IMG/VR virus record: IMGVR_UViG_3300049846_000073
Location: 1-26,098 of that record
Source of the DNA: a virus
DNA length: 26,098 nt
Strand: one strand, 5' to 3'
Shown piece by piece: positions 1 through 6,722 of the stretch. A program made the position numbers and the translations under genes. The notes under the pieces were generated by a model that saw nothing but the letters and a program-made list of their open reading frames with translations, did no database searches and had not been told where the DNA came from. Position 1 is the first letter of the stretch; each line of letters begins with the position of its first letter.

Positions 1-137
1 ATATTAATATGCGTGTAGACGCATAAAGGTGTAAATAAGACATGCTATTGACTTGCAACAGCGTTGTCTATTGAGAATAGCTAGGCACGATCGTTAGATT
101 GAGCATCTAGCGATAAGTATTTCCAGGGCTGGACATA

Positions 138-170
138 CCCCTATGGGGGGAGTACGTCCTTGGTCTCCCC
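138..170 (-). other. Two mutually exclusive G/C stems
   Basis: On the plus strand, CCCC (138-141) can pair with GGGG (145-148) across a 3-base loop. Alternatively GGGGAG (147-152) can pair with CTCCCC (165-170) across a 12-base loop. The middle run is shared, so only one stem can form at a time. No U-tract follows, so this is not a standard terminator. It begins just downstream of the possible promoter at 171-198. Confidence 0.4.
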
Positions 171-198
171 GCTATATGGCTTCAGAAAATTATGTCAA
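171..198 (-). promoter_or_regulatory. Possible host sigma70-type promoter
   Basis: Read on the minus strand, a perfect -35 box TTGACA (193-198) is followed after 16 bases by TATAGC (171-176), which matches TATAAT at four of six positions. Transcription would start near 160-165 and run off the left edge of the window. T7-like phages use host RNA polymerase promoters at the left end of the genome for early genes, which in a concatemer or circularised assembly would lie just beyond the last late gene. The match is suggestive only. Confidence 0.35.
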
Positions 199-201
199 AA
201 T

Positions 202-444
202 TTATTGGCAGTACGTTGTACCATAGACACCAGTACCATAAGTTGTACAAGTCGTCTTAGGAACATTATCCTGATACAAGATCTCCTGCCTATAATCAGG
301 ACCAACTCTATACCGCTGTATCTGATAGGTAGTAGGTCCTGTACCGTAGCTATAACCAGTAGGACTAGACGGATCAGGTACCAACGTATAACCCATCACA
401 GGACCAGCTGAAAGAAGACACAAAGCAATGAGATACTTCATCAT
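202..444 (-). CDS. Small secreted Tyr/Gly/Thr-rich protein, unknown
   Basis: This is an 80-aa protein of unknown function. Residues 1-18 form a probable signal peptide: MMKY, then a hydrophobic core LIALCLLSAG, with a likely cleavage site near VMG-Y. The single Cys in the leader is not in a good lipobox, so I do not call a lipoprotein. The mature part is short and rich in Tyr, Gly and Thr, with repeated YGTG motifs and two Cys near the C-terminus. The ATG overlaps the thyX stop as ATGA, which suggests coupled translation. A periplasmic or envelope role, perhaps in lysis, is possible from the signal peptide, but nothing in the sequence establishes it. Confidence 0.7.
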   Translation of the reverse strand: MMKYLIALCLLSAGPVMGYTLVPDPSSPTGYSYGTGPTTYQIQRYRVGPDYRQEILYQDNVPKTTCTTYGTGVYGTTYCQ

Positions 445-1070
445 TCACCCCATACAGCTTGATAGGTATTAGGGAAGGCTTCCCTTACCAACTCCTTACA
501 CTCTACTGCCAACACCCTATGTTCAAACTGTGTCTCAGGACCACTCCTCAGATCAATGTAATGAATCCAGGACCTAAGACTACCATTCATATACAGACGT
601 GTAGGCGTAGCCAAAGGCAGGATATCCCTAGCACATTCTTTTGCTACACCAGCTGCTACCATATCTTTATAGAGCTGATAACCATCACCATACAGTTGAC
701 CTATACGGTATTCAAAGGTACGTTTAACTACATCATCCAGATCATCGATACTATTCTGTCTATTAGTTAGATCTTGTCTACGCAGGTTAGGCAGGTTAGC
801 GGGAGAAGGGACTTCAGCATAACGTTGACTAAACTCTTGGAAGGAGAAGGACCTATGTCGAAGGATTTGAGCTGCTATAGCTCTAGTAGTATTAATTTCT
901 ACACACATATTCACCATCTCAAAGGGAGACCAGTGTTTATGTTTAATAAGGTACTTAATCAGTTTAGCACTGGTCTCAGTGTTGTGTTGATTAGCAGGGT
1001 TACTGACTCTTGCCATGTAAGCAATGAGGTCATCACCATTAGGAGTGGAGTGGATGAGTTCTACTGACAT
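441..1070 (-). CDS. thyX: Flavin-dependent thymidylate synthase ThyX
   Basis: ThyX makes dTMP from dUMP using methylene-tetrahydrofolate and FAD/NADPH, supplying thymidine for phage DNA synthesis. The diagnostic motif RHRSFSFQEFSQRY spans residues 71-84 and fits the ThyX signature RHR-X7-S. The N-terminus VELIHSTPNGDDLIAYMARVS and the C-terminal GSLRSWIHYIDLR segment are also family-typical. At 209 aa it is close to the usual phage ThyX length. I chose the ATG at 1070. A GTG at 1115 would add 15 residues, but that extension does not look like ThyX and the GTG lies within an inverted repeat. No strong Shine-Dalgarno precedes the ATG. The gene follows the terminase large subunit after about 260 non-coding bases and is translationally linked to the small secreted protein. 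Confidence 0.95.
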   Translation of the reverse strand: MSVELIHSTPNGDDLIAYMARVSNPANQHNTETSAKLIKYLIKHKHWSPFEMVNMCVEINTTRAIAAQILRHRSFSFQEFSQRYAEVPSPANLPNLRRQDLTNRQNSIDDLDDVVKRTFEYRIGQLYGDGYQLYKDMVAAGVAKECARDILPLATPTRLYMNGSLRSWIHYIDLRSGPETQFEHRVLAVECKELVREAFPNTYQAVWGE

Positions 1071-1083
1071 AGGTGGGTTAGTG

Positions 1084-1115
1084 GTGGGAGTGATATCTTC
1101 TCTACTGCCTCCCAC
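1084..1115 (-). promoter_or_regulatory. Inverted repeat in the thyX leader
   Basis: GTGGGAG (1084-1090) and CTCCCAC (1109-1115) are perfect 7-bp complementary arms separated by 18 bases. In the minus-strand transcript the hairpin would end about 13 bases before the thyX ATG, close enough to influence ribosome loading. It could also be a protein-binding palindrome or a neutral structure. Confidence 0.4.
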
Positions 1116-1234
1116 GCCTTCGGCTGTGGTCGAGAGGAGAGTTACTCAGTTATTAGTAGTAGTGGAGTAGATGAATGAACCAAGAGGGTGTATTGTTTGT
1201 CTTTGGAGCCTTGGCTCCCTCACTGTTCATTAGG

Positions 1235-1286
1235 AAAGGGAGAGATTGTGTCGTTTAGCGAAGCTAAATGGCATGTCTCTCCCCTT
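1235..1286 (-). promoter_or_regulatory. Long two-part hairpin, possible RNase III site
   Basis: The outer arms are 1235-1245 (AAAGGGAGAGA) and 1276-1286 (TCTCTCCCCTT); they form 11 pairs including one wobble. An asymmetric internal loop separates them from an inner perfect 6-bp stem at 1254-1259 and 1263-1268 with a 3-base loop. In T7, late transcripts are cut by RNase III at long irregular hairpins between genes, and this structure resembles those. No U-run follows, so it is unlikely to be an intrinsic terminator. The function is inferred from shape and position only. Confidence 0.45.
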
Positions 1287-1334
1287 ACAGCGTCGGGTCC
1301 ACCCTTCCCTCGGCTGTTTAAGTGAGGGATCGGA

Positions 1335-3098
1335 TTAAACCCAGGTGGGGACAGGCTTTTTACCAGCGTATCCTCTAGCCTTTTTACGTTGCTCTAGAGA
1401 CATACCAAGACACATATGATTAGCTGCTTGTTGAGGGTCATCTAACCAGCATTCAATGAGGTCTTGGAAGTCTTCTTGTCGTCTTAGCTTCACGGTTTCG
1501 TAAGCTGAGATAGCTAGGGACTCGGTAAAGTATTTAACGCCTTGAGCAAGGGAGTCTAATCTGTCGTCGTGTTTAACTGCGCCTTTCTCACGACACATTC
1601 TACTCATCTGGTAGAAGAGCATGTAGAGGAGTCTGTCTTCTGGAGGAGCGTCGGGGTTGGACTTGTAGTCCCACTCAACCACACCACGGTCAACAATAAG
1701 ACGATGTTGATTAAGAACAGGTTCAAGGGCGTCGATGATCCTGTCTTCCTTACGGACATTAGCGCGGACCTCTTCGATGTCTATGGCTTGTTTGGTCTGT
1801 TGGAGGTGTTTTCTAAACAGCTCTGACACGATGCCATCACCGAAGTTGGTTTCGATGAGTAGCTTTGTAACGTTAAACTTCTTACAGCCACGAAGGATAT
1901 CAAGGAGAGTGTTGTCGCTATAGCCATCGCGGTAAGCTCTAACTTCGTGAACATAGAGGAAGCCGTTCTTTTGACTTATGAAGGTTGCTGCTGTTTCGTC
2001 GGTACCTCTACCCGAAGGGTCAACGGAGCAAATTGTTTCGGTGTAGTTTGTCCATTCCCCTTGTAGCTGCATAGGAGAGTAGAAGTAATCACCTGGGAGT
2101 CCGACTGTTGGGAGGTCTTTGATGACGTTTCGAGGGTCAGAACACCACACAACGGAATCCGGAGCTTGAGTTGGATTAACACTTGTAATGACTAGATCTT
2201 GGAACTTAAGTGGGAACTTCTCAGCGTCACTCAATGACGTATCCAGCATGAACTGCAACATGAAGTTGCTACGGCCCATAGCTGCTTCACGTTCTATTAG
2301 GTCATCATTAGAGAAGCGATCAGGGTCTGTTACCTCCCACTTGTCTGCTCCCATGTCGATGTCTTCCTGCAACTGAGGAGCAATCAAGCCCTCATAGTTA
2401 GACAACTCCCTTGGGTAACGTGCAGGCCAGACAAAGGGACGGTAGTTCCGTTCTGCTAGCTTCCTGTAAATAGTAAAGGTTGTCTGGGGAGTACCCAGGT
2501 ACATAATACGGGAGTCTGGCTTAGGAGTCAGGATCGACTCAGCCTCAGTACACAGCTGCAAGAGCTTCTCACGCATCAATTCAGTGAGAGAGTTGCCCGG
2601 GACCTCTACGTCATCCAAAATCATTAGATCGGCACGAGAGCCCGTCAATTGCCCGGTAATTCCGACTGACTTAACTGATGGGGCCTGGTGAGGAGTGCAC
2701 TTAATGTCAAAGCTAATACGAGACCAACGAGCGGAGTCATCAGTTGGCTTCATGTGGCTAAGCCAAGGTGTATCTGTAATCAGCTTCTGACAAAAGATTG
2801 AGAAGTTATCAGCTCGCTCTTTTGAAGCACTGATAACCATCACTTTCTTCTCAGGGTCATTAAACAGCGTCCACAACACAAACCCTGCAGTCAACCACGA
2901 TTTGCCGACTCCACGAAATGCTTGTATTTGCAGTCGTTTTGGTCCGTGTTGGAGATAGTCACAAATAGCATATTGAGCACGTGTTGGGGACGGTAGACCA
3001 AGTTGATGCCACAACGCTTGAGCAAAAAGCTTAAAGTCTGCTTTCAACAAACTCAGTGAGTCTTGTTGCGATGGCAAGGAGTTCTTCTGGTGTGGCAT
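1335..3098 (-). CDS. terL: Terminase large subunit (T7 gp19-like)
   Basis: This is the packaging motor and nuclease that drives DNA into the prohead and cuts the concatemer. The 587-aa product matches T7 gp19 in length and motif order: Walker A RGVGKS at residues 62-67; SVKSVGITGQLTGSRAD and Walker B LMILDDVE at about 141-164; LGTPQT coupling motif at 201-206; a nuclease domain with VDPSGRGTDET at 359-369, FGDG at 419-422 and the acidic HDDRLD at 510-515. I chose the ATG at 3098, which shares its A with the stop of the preceding gene (TAATG) and has GGAG a few bases upstream. A GTG at 3110 is the alternative. All key catalytic residues appear intact. Confidence 0.97.
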   Translation of the reverse strand: MPHQKNSLPSQQDSLSLLKADFKLFAQALWHQLGLPSPTRAQYAICDYLQHGPKRLQIQAFRGVGKSWLTAGFVLWTLFNDPEKKVMVISASKERADNFSIFCQKLITDTPWLSHMKPTDDSARWSRISFDIKCTPHQAPSVKSVGITGQLTGSRADLMILDDVEVPGNSLTELMREKLLQLCTEAESILTPKPDSRIMYLGTPQTTFTIYRKLAERNYRPFVWPARYPRELSNYEGLIAPQLQEDIDMGADKWEVTDPDRFSNDDLIEREAAMGRSNFMLQFMLDTSLSDAEKFPLKFQDLVITSVNPTQAPDSVVWCSDPRNVIKDLPTVGLPGDYFYSPMQLQGEWTNYTETICSVDPSGRGTDETAATFISQKNGFLYVHEVRAYRDGYSDNTLLDILRGCKKFNVTKLLIETNFGDGIVSELFRKHLQQTKQAIDIEEVRANVRKEDRIIDALEPVLNQHRLIVDRGVVEWDYKSNPDAPPEDRLLYMLFYQMSRMCREKGAVKHDDRLDSLAQGVKYFTESLAISAYETVKLRRQEDFQDLIECWLDDPQQAANHMCLGMSLEQRKKARGYAGKKPVPTWV

Positions 3099-4381
3099 TA
3101 TCGTCTCCACTGGAATTGGCGTTCATGTAAGGCATCGATAGTGCTCATCATTCCACCAGGACCAAACCGCTCTTGGGAGGGAGGAGTAACGTCTGACAAC
3201 CGAACATTTGCGGTACCTCTAGCTGGTTTGGTGTTAGCCTTAAGGGAGGATTTGTTGGTATTTGGAGTGCTACTACGACGTGTATTAGATGAGTTAGTAA
3301 GTCTGTTAGGAAGGACGTTAACCCATTTCTTACCATTCCAGACAACAGCCTTACCGTTTAAAGTAGCTTGAGAGCCAACAGGTCTAACTGGTACTCCGTA
3401 TTGAGTAGCAGCTTTAGCTTCTGCTACAGCAACAACAGGAGGGATAGCAGGTTTAGATGTTGGCTTACCCATCCCAAGCGGTACCCTAGCTCCAGGTACA
3501 GCAACAGTTACGTTAGGGATACCACCAGTCTTTTGCATACCTGGGAACCGATCCAGGTTCTTAGAGATGGTAGTAGCGTTAATGCCTTTAGCTTTAGCTT
3601 GAGCATTCTGAGCAACAAGAGCTGCTTTATCTCCTTTAGCGTCCCATTTGATCTCCCCACCAAAGGCTTCCTGAGCACGTTGTCTCATTAGTGCTTCAGT
3701 GGGGTGGTTATAGGCACGTTCATTCAGAGTACGCTGTTCATCAAGGATTGGTTGTAAGACCTTCCAGGCATCAGCTGCTGTAGTCCCCTTAGGGAGAGGT
3801 TCTGTCTTAAATCGTCCAGGGTCAGGTTGTCCGTCCTTACCGACGTGTGCGTAGTCATTACCCCAGTTCTTACCACCAGTTGTATGAGCTGGTTTAGAAA
3901 GGGGAATAAAGCCTTCAGCTTCTGAACCAACAACATACCCATTCTTCTTTGCAATATCCCAAAGGGATCTCACTTCAAACTCATCCATATTCTGGACAAG
4001 AGCTTCAGTGGAAGATACCGAAGCAGGGTGATGTGCTTCAGTACCAGGAATGGGTTGAGAGACCTTACGTGCTGCTGATTCAGTCGTATTGACATCAGCA
4101 ATGAGATCTGTTGGTTGAGTACCTAAGGCATTGTTGAGAAGATCATTCTCAAACATGTAAGAGCCTTCAGAGACAATATCTCGTCTGGCTCTACGTGTTT
4201 GGCTGATCTTGTTGGAGATGTAGTCATCAAGCCCTTCAACTAAAGTACCGTCTTGTTGAAAGGCTACCTTAAGTCTATTAAGGTGACGCTCCTTATCAAG
4301 AGCCTGATTGCGTCCTATCTGTAGAGCTTGTTGATAGTTCTGTTCACGTTCTTGAAGGAGCCGCAGGGCTCGATCAATCAT
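3098..4381 (-). CDS. Unknown 427-aa low-complexity protein
   Basis: I do not recognise this protein. Residues 1-70 are rich in Arg, Gln, Glu and Lys and look helical or coiled-coil. The middle (about 130-260) contains a more complex segment with NWGNDYAHVGKDG and AWKVLQPILDEQ. The C-terminal third is low-complexity and basic (Ser, Thr, Asn, Lys, Pro). A short element VVWNGKKWVNV at 347-357 resembles the W-x-x-x-W modules of the tail-fibre genes in this window. It lies immediately before terL with a TAATG overlap and follows the 276-aa gene by 15 bases, so it is likely made with the packaging proteins. T7 has no equivalent between genes 18 and 19 of this size. It could be a minor virion or packaging accessory protein, but that is inference from position. 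Confidence 0.8.
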   Translation of the reverse strand: MIDRALRLLQEREQNYQQALQIGRNQALDKERHLNRLKVAFQQDGTLVEGLDDYISNKISQTRRARRDIVSEGSYMFENDLLNNALGTQPTDLIADVNTTESAARKVSQPIPGTEAHHPASVSSTEALVQNMDEFEVRSLWDIAKKNGYVVGSEAEGFIPLSKPAHTTGGKNWGNDYAHVGKDGQPDPGRFKTEPLPKGTTAADAWKVLQPILDEQRTLNERAYNHPTEALMRQRAQEAFGGEIKWDAKGDKAALVAQNAQAKAKGINATTISKNLDRFPGMQKTGGIPNVTVAVPGARVPLGMGKPTSKPAIPPVVAVAEAKAATQYGVPVRPVGSQATLNGKAVVWNGKKWVNVLPNRLTNSSNTRRSSTPNTNKSSLKANTKPARGTANVRLSDVTPPSQERFGPGGMMSTIDALHERQFQWRR

Positions 4382-4396
4382 TTATACCTTAGTGGA

Positions 4397-5227
4397 CTAG
4401 TTAGACACAGAGATGCTCAGCTTCTTACGATTAAGAAGATCGCCAAGAAGTTTCATCGGGTTCTCTGCTTGACCCAATGCACCAGGCTCATCGTTACCGT
4501 TGTATTGAGGAGAGGTTTGTGGTTGCTGTGGTTGTGCAGGGGCAGCAGGTTGCGGTTGCTGTGCTCCAGGATGTTGCCCTGTCTGATAACCGAAGGTCCG
4601 TTGCATCAACGGATTGTAGTTACCACCAGTGGCTTTGACATACTCTTCAGAGCCTTTATAAAGACCCTTACCGCCATCACGATAGGAAGATGAGGAGGGT
4701 TGAGGGGCATTAGGACGAGGTGCTTGTCCTACTTGAGGAGCGTAAGCAGAGGGTTGAGGGCGAGCACTAAGGATGCCATTCTGTAGTTGAGTAGCAGAAC
4801 CAAAGGCTGAGGGTCTAGCATGAACAGGAGCACCAATAGCAGGGCTACGGAACTTGACTTGCTGACCACCAGGAACATAACGACCAGTATCAGCAAGAGG
4901 TACTTCAGGTTTAACACCACCTTGAGGGCGTTGCTTCTCTACATAGGCAAGGTCATTCTTGAGCTTCTTATCAACTGCAGCACCACCTCCCCAGATACGA
5001 GAGACTTCAGCTTGTTTAGTCAGGCGCTCTCGCTCGTTATTAAGGTTACGATTACGAATGTCCCTTCTAAACTGCTCACGAACTTGAGCTTCTTTTTTAG
5101 TTTTAGCTTCAGCGTCCTTCTGAGCCTTAGCCCTTTCAGCTTTCTTTTTTTGAATTGTAGAGCCAAGCTTGTCACTTTGCCGACGAAGCTCTTCTTGCCG
5201 TTTCTTCTCGGCAGCAGATAGTGCCAT
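4397..5227 (-). CDS. Unknown 276-aa coiled-coil and Pro/Gln-rich protein
   Basis: The protein is not recognised. Residues 1-75 are highly charged (Lys, Arg, Glu, Gln) and predicted by eye to be a long helix or coiled coil. Residues about 100-250 are rich in Pro, Gln, Gly, Ala and Tyr, including QQPQPAAPAQPQQPQ, and look disordered. The C-terminal MKLLGDLLNRKKLSISVSN could form a short amphipathic helix. No enzyme motif or membrane segment is visible. The ATG lies 2 bases after the HNH stop and lacks a clear Shine-Dalgarno, which suggests coupled translation. The layout (helical N-terminus, disordered linker) is shared with the following 427-aa gene, so the two may work together. Confidence 0.8.
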   Translation of the reverse strand: MALSAAEKKRQEELRRQSDKLGSTIQKKKAERAKAQKDAEAKTKKEAQVREQFRRDIRNRNLNNERERLTKQAEVSRIWGGGAAVDKKLKNDLAYVEKQRPQGGVKPEVPLADTGRYVPGGQQVKFRSPAIGAPVHARPSAFGSATQLQNGILSARPQPSAYAPQVGQAPRPNAPQPSSSSYRDGGKGLYKGSEEYVKATGGNYNPLMQRTFGYQTGQHPGAQQPQPAAPAQPQQPQTSPQYNGNDEPGALGQAENPMKLLGDLLNRKKLSISVSN

Positions 5228-5229
5228 AG

Positions 5230-5556
5230 TTAGTTAATATGTTGAAGAATAAGTTGTTCACGAGAGGTAGGACCGAAAGTCTGCCTCATCCATTGGAGCC
5301 AGTTATTACTGCCTTTTGCCTGATTGCACTTCTTACAGGATGGTACAAGATTTGATGTAAGAGTTGGTCCGCCATAGCAACGAGGATATACATGATCAAG
5401 TGTAAGTTCATTGAGTTCATAATGTTTTCCACAGTAGACACAGGTGCAATTAAAATGTTCCTTAATGGCGCGTCTCCAAAGACGCTTTGCTTCGGGACTT
5501 GTCATTGCTATTAGATTGTGGAGATAGTGGTCAGGCTTGGGGAACAGCGGGGTCAT
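5230..5556 (-). CDS. HNH endonuclease
   Basis: This small 108-aa protein is a probable HNH-family DNA endonuclease. The zinc-binding pairs are CVYC (39-42) and CKKC (74-77). Between them lie the catalytic LDHVYPR segment (His55) and the Asn69-containing SNLVPSCKKCNQAKGS. These are the standard ββα-metal features of HNH nucleases. The start overlaps the previous gene as ATGA. HNH nucleases near terminase genes are common in tailed phages, where some support packaging-related cleavage and others are mobile homing nucleases. The sequence alone does not tell which applies. Confidence 0.92.
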   Translation of the reverse strand: MTPLFPKPDHYLHNLIAMTSPEAKRLWRRAIKEHFNCTCVYCGKHYELNELTLDHVYPRCYGGPTLTSNLVPSCKKCNQAKGSNNWLQWMRQTFGPTSREQLILQHIN

Positions 5557-5813
5557 CTTGGAGCGTACTTCTTACCTTTTCTTGGACGGGTACGGTTAGC
5601 TTTAGGTGATTCAAGCTTGCCGGTATTAGGTCCGGTATGACTTGCATCTTTACCATCACCATTGCCGTATGTCCCAAGTTGTCGGTTAAGTTTGTTAGCC
5701 GCTGAGCGAATCTGTAATCCTTTACGGGTCTTGTTGTATTTCGCCTGTTGCTGTAGACGCTTCCGCCTTGCTTCAGGATTTGATTTGTAATAGTTAGAAG
5801 TCTTTCCTGCCAT
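5553..5813 (-). CDS. Small basic protein, unknown
   Basis: This 86-aa protein is very rich in Lys and Arg. The N-terminus MAGKTSNYYKSNPEARRKRLQQQAKYNKT resembles small basic proteins I have seen encoded in marine phages, sometimes near HNH genes, but no function is known to me. The overall charge suggests nucleic-acid binding. The ATG starts 20 bases inside the terminase small subunit gene, with AAGGA upstream as a Shine-Dalgarno, and the stop overlaps the HNH start. It may assist the adjacent nuclease or packaging proteins, but this is inference only. Confidence 0.8.
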   Translation of the reverse strand: MAGKTSNYYKSNPEARRKRLQQQAKYNKTRKGLQIRSAANKLNRQLGTYGNGDGKDASHTGPNTGKLESPKANRTRPRKGKKYAPR

Positions 5814-6048
5814 ACAACCTAGTCCTTACAAGTTCAGGGTCTACCTTTGGCATGATGTTGGCGAGCTTATCGAGAGGGTTACCGTCGTAAGCAACACCAG
5901 AGATATCGTTCTTAGCTAACCAGTCACAGGCAGCCTTAAGGTCCTGAGTAGAGGCTTCACCAGATTTGATGCGATTGAGGAGTTCCTGAGTCACCATGTT
6001 ATGGAGCTCATTGAACATATCCTCTGTAGCTTTCTTATTCGTGCTCAC
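5794..6048 (-). CDS. terS: Terminase small subunit (T7 gp18-like)
   Basis: This protein would recognise phage DNA and regulate the large terminase during packaging. The 84-aa length fits T7 gp18 (89 aa). The core ELLNRIKSGEASTQDLKAACDWLAKND followed by PLDKLANIMPKVDPELV is typical of cyanophage and related small terminases as I remember them. The start is a GTG at 6048, which overlaps the endolysin 3' end and has AGAGG 7 bases upstream; this favours it over the ATG 10 codons later. Position directly after the lysis genes matches the T7 order 17.5-18. Confidence 0.85.
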   Translation of the reverse strand: MSTNKKATEDMFNELHNMVTQELLNRIKSGEASTQDLKAACDWLAKNDISGVAYDGNPLDKLANIMPKVDPELVRTRLYGRKDF

Positions 6049-6442
6049 GGATTAACCTCTGGAGCTTGATAACATAGTTGGGATCAGTAGCGTAACCTTC
6101 AGCTTTCAGCAGCTCACAGCATTGAGCAGCAGAACTAGCACGGTTAACCCCACGATACCCGTTGTAATCTTTGTACCAACGAGTAACAAGGTAATCAATA
6201 CAGTCATAAAGACTGTTGAAATCACGGAATGAAGCATTGACATGTACCATTCCATGTCCATAGTTTTCAGTGGTGTTGCAGACAGTACCTGCTCCTTTGA
6301 TACCAAAGAAGTTATTCTTTCCAGAGGTAGCAGTACCATGAGCACTCTCAAGGGACCACTGTGCTGCAACGACTTCAGGGAACTTAGCGCCAGCAGCCTT
6401 AGCAGCTTCTTTAACGCCTTCCCAAGTATTAGAGTATGTCAT
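6035..6442 (-). CDS. Endolysin, GH73-type glucosaminidase
   Basis: This 135-aa enzyme probably cleaves peptidoglycan between sugars to release progeny. The segment AAQWSLESAHGTATSGKNNFFGIKG (residues 26-50) carries the catalytic Glu32 and the N-N-F-F-G-I-K-G motif of the β-N-acetylglucosaminidase (GH73/LYZ2) family. The C-terminal part with FNSLYDCIDYLV and AEGYATDPNYVIKLQRLI also fits this family. I chose the ATG at 6442; an upstream TTG at 6475 would overlap the holin-like gene. No signal peptide is seen, so it would need the neighbouring holin-like protein to reach the wall. T7 uses an amidase (gp3.5) elsewhere, so this is a different lysis arrangement. Confidence 0.9.
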   Translation of the reverse strand: MTYSNTWEGVKEAAKAAGAKFPEVVAAQWSLESAHGTATSGKNNFFGIKGAGTVCNTTENYGHGMVHVNASFRDFNSLYDCIDYLVTRWYKDYNGYRGVNRASSAAQCCELLKAEGYATDPNYVIKLQRLIREHE

Positions 6443-6446
6443 AAGA

Positions 6447-6632
6447 TTATTGCGGTGGGTTTGCCATCCAGGCAAAGACAGTAGTAACTACAGCCTGTAC
6501 CATCTCTGGTACTTGACCATCAGGGTCACATTCTTTTCTTACTTTGCTGTGCGCCCAGCAGTTAGCTACCATCTCTGCTGCTAGAAGTAATGGAGCCGTC
6601 ACCGCAATAAGGACGACGGCTTGTTTGTTCAT
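6447..6632 (-). CDS. Holin-like small membrane protein
   Basis: This 61-aa protein has one clear N-terminal hydrophobic segment (about residues 5-24, AVVLIAVTAPLLLAAEMVA) followed by a charged linker (HSKVRKECDPDG) and a second moderately hydrophobic stretch (about 43-56). This layout and its place directly before the endolysin suit a holin, like T7 gp17.5 between the fibre and terminase genes. The ATG overlaps the preceding mini-gene stop as TAATG. A spanin or pinholin is an alternative; holins share little sequence, so the assignment is by context. Confidence 0.7.
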   Translation of the reverse strand: MNKQAVVLIAVTAPLLLAAEMVANCWAHSKVRKECDPDGQVPEMVQAVVTTVFAWMANPPQ

Positions 6633-6721
6633 TAGGCCAAGGTGTAGGAACCGCCGAGCTTACGTCCACCAGTACCACCAGAGATAGGCTTAGAATCTGT
6701 AGTAGGTCTATTTCTAGTCAT
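6632..6721 (-). CDS. 29-aa mini-gene, unknown
   Basis: A very short reading frame runs from the ATG at 6721 to a TAA that overlaps the holin start as TAATG. It begins 1 base after the 809-aa fibre stop. The product starts MTRNRPTTDSKPISGG and ends RKLGGSYTLA; it is basic and Gly/Thr-rich with no recognisable motif. The tight fit between two genes, using the same stop-start overlap seen elsewhere in the window, is the main support. It may be a real small protein or a relic that keeps ribosomes coupled to the holin. Confidence 0.5.
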   Translation of the reverse strand: MTRNRPTTDSKPISGGTGGRKLGGSYTLA

Positions 6722-6722
6722 A

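Larger units (their letters stand above)
1..201. other. Non-coding left edge with hairpins
   Basis: I see no convincing gene here. It lies downstream of the small secreted-protein gene. Three structures stand out. A 6-bp hairpin with a 4-base loop is at 9-24. A 10-bp hairpin with a 5-base loop is at 90-114; one of its pairs is G.U on the plus strand and A.C on the minus strand. A G/C-rich cluster at 138-170 can form one of two competing stems. In T7-like phages the genome end and terminal repeat follow the last late gene, so this could be near a genome end, but the terminal repeat cannot be tested in this window. Confidence 0.5.
1071..1334. other. Intergenic region between terL and thyX
   Basis: This 264-base stretch has no convincing gene. 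Reading along the minus-strand transcript it holds a weak 5-bp stem near the terL stop (CCCTC/GAGGG), the large hairpin at 1235-1286, a compact GGAGCC/GGCTCC stem at 1205-1218, a pyrimidine-rich stretch, and the thyX leader inverted repeat at 1084-1115. No U-tract terminator and no convincing promoter was seen. Confidence 0.6.

Noticed and set aside
1071-1115. Upstream GTG start for thyX
   Set aside because: The extra 15 residues do not resemble ThyX N-termini, and the GTG lies inside an inverted repeat.
3099-3110. Upstream GTG start for terL
   Set aside because: The ATG at 3098 has GGAG at suitable spacing and a TAATG coupling with the previous gene.
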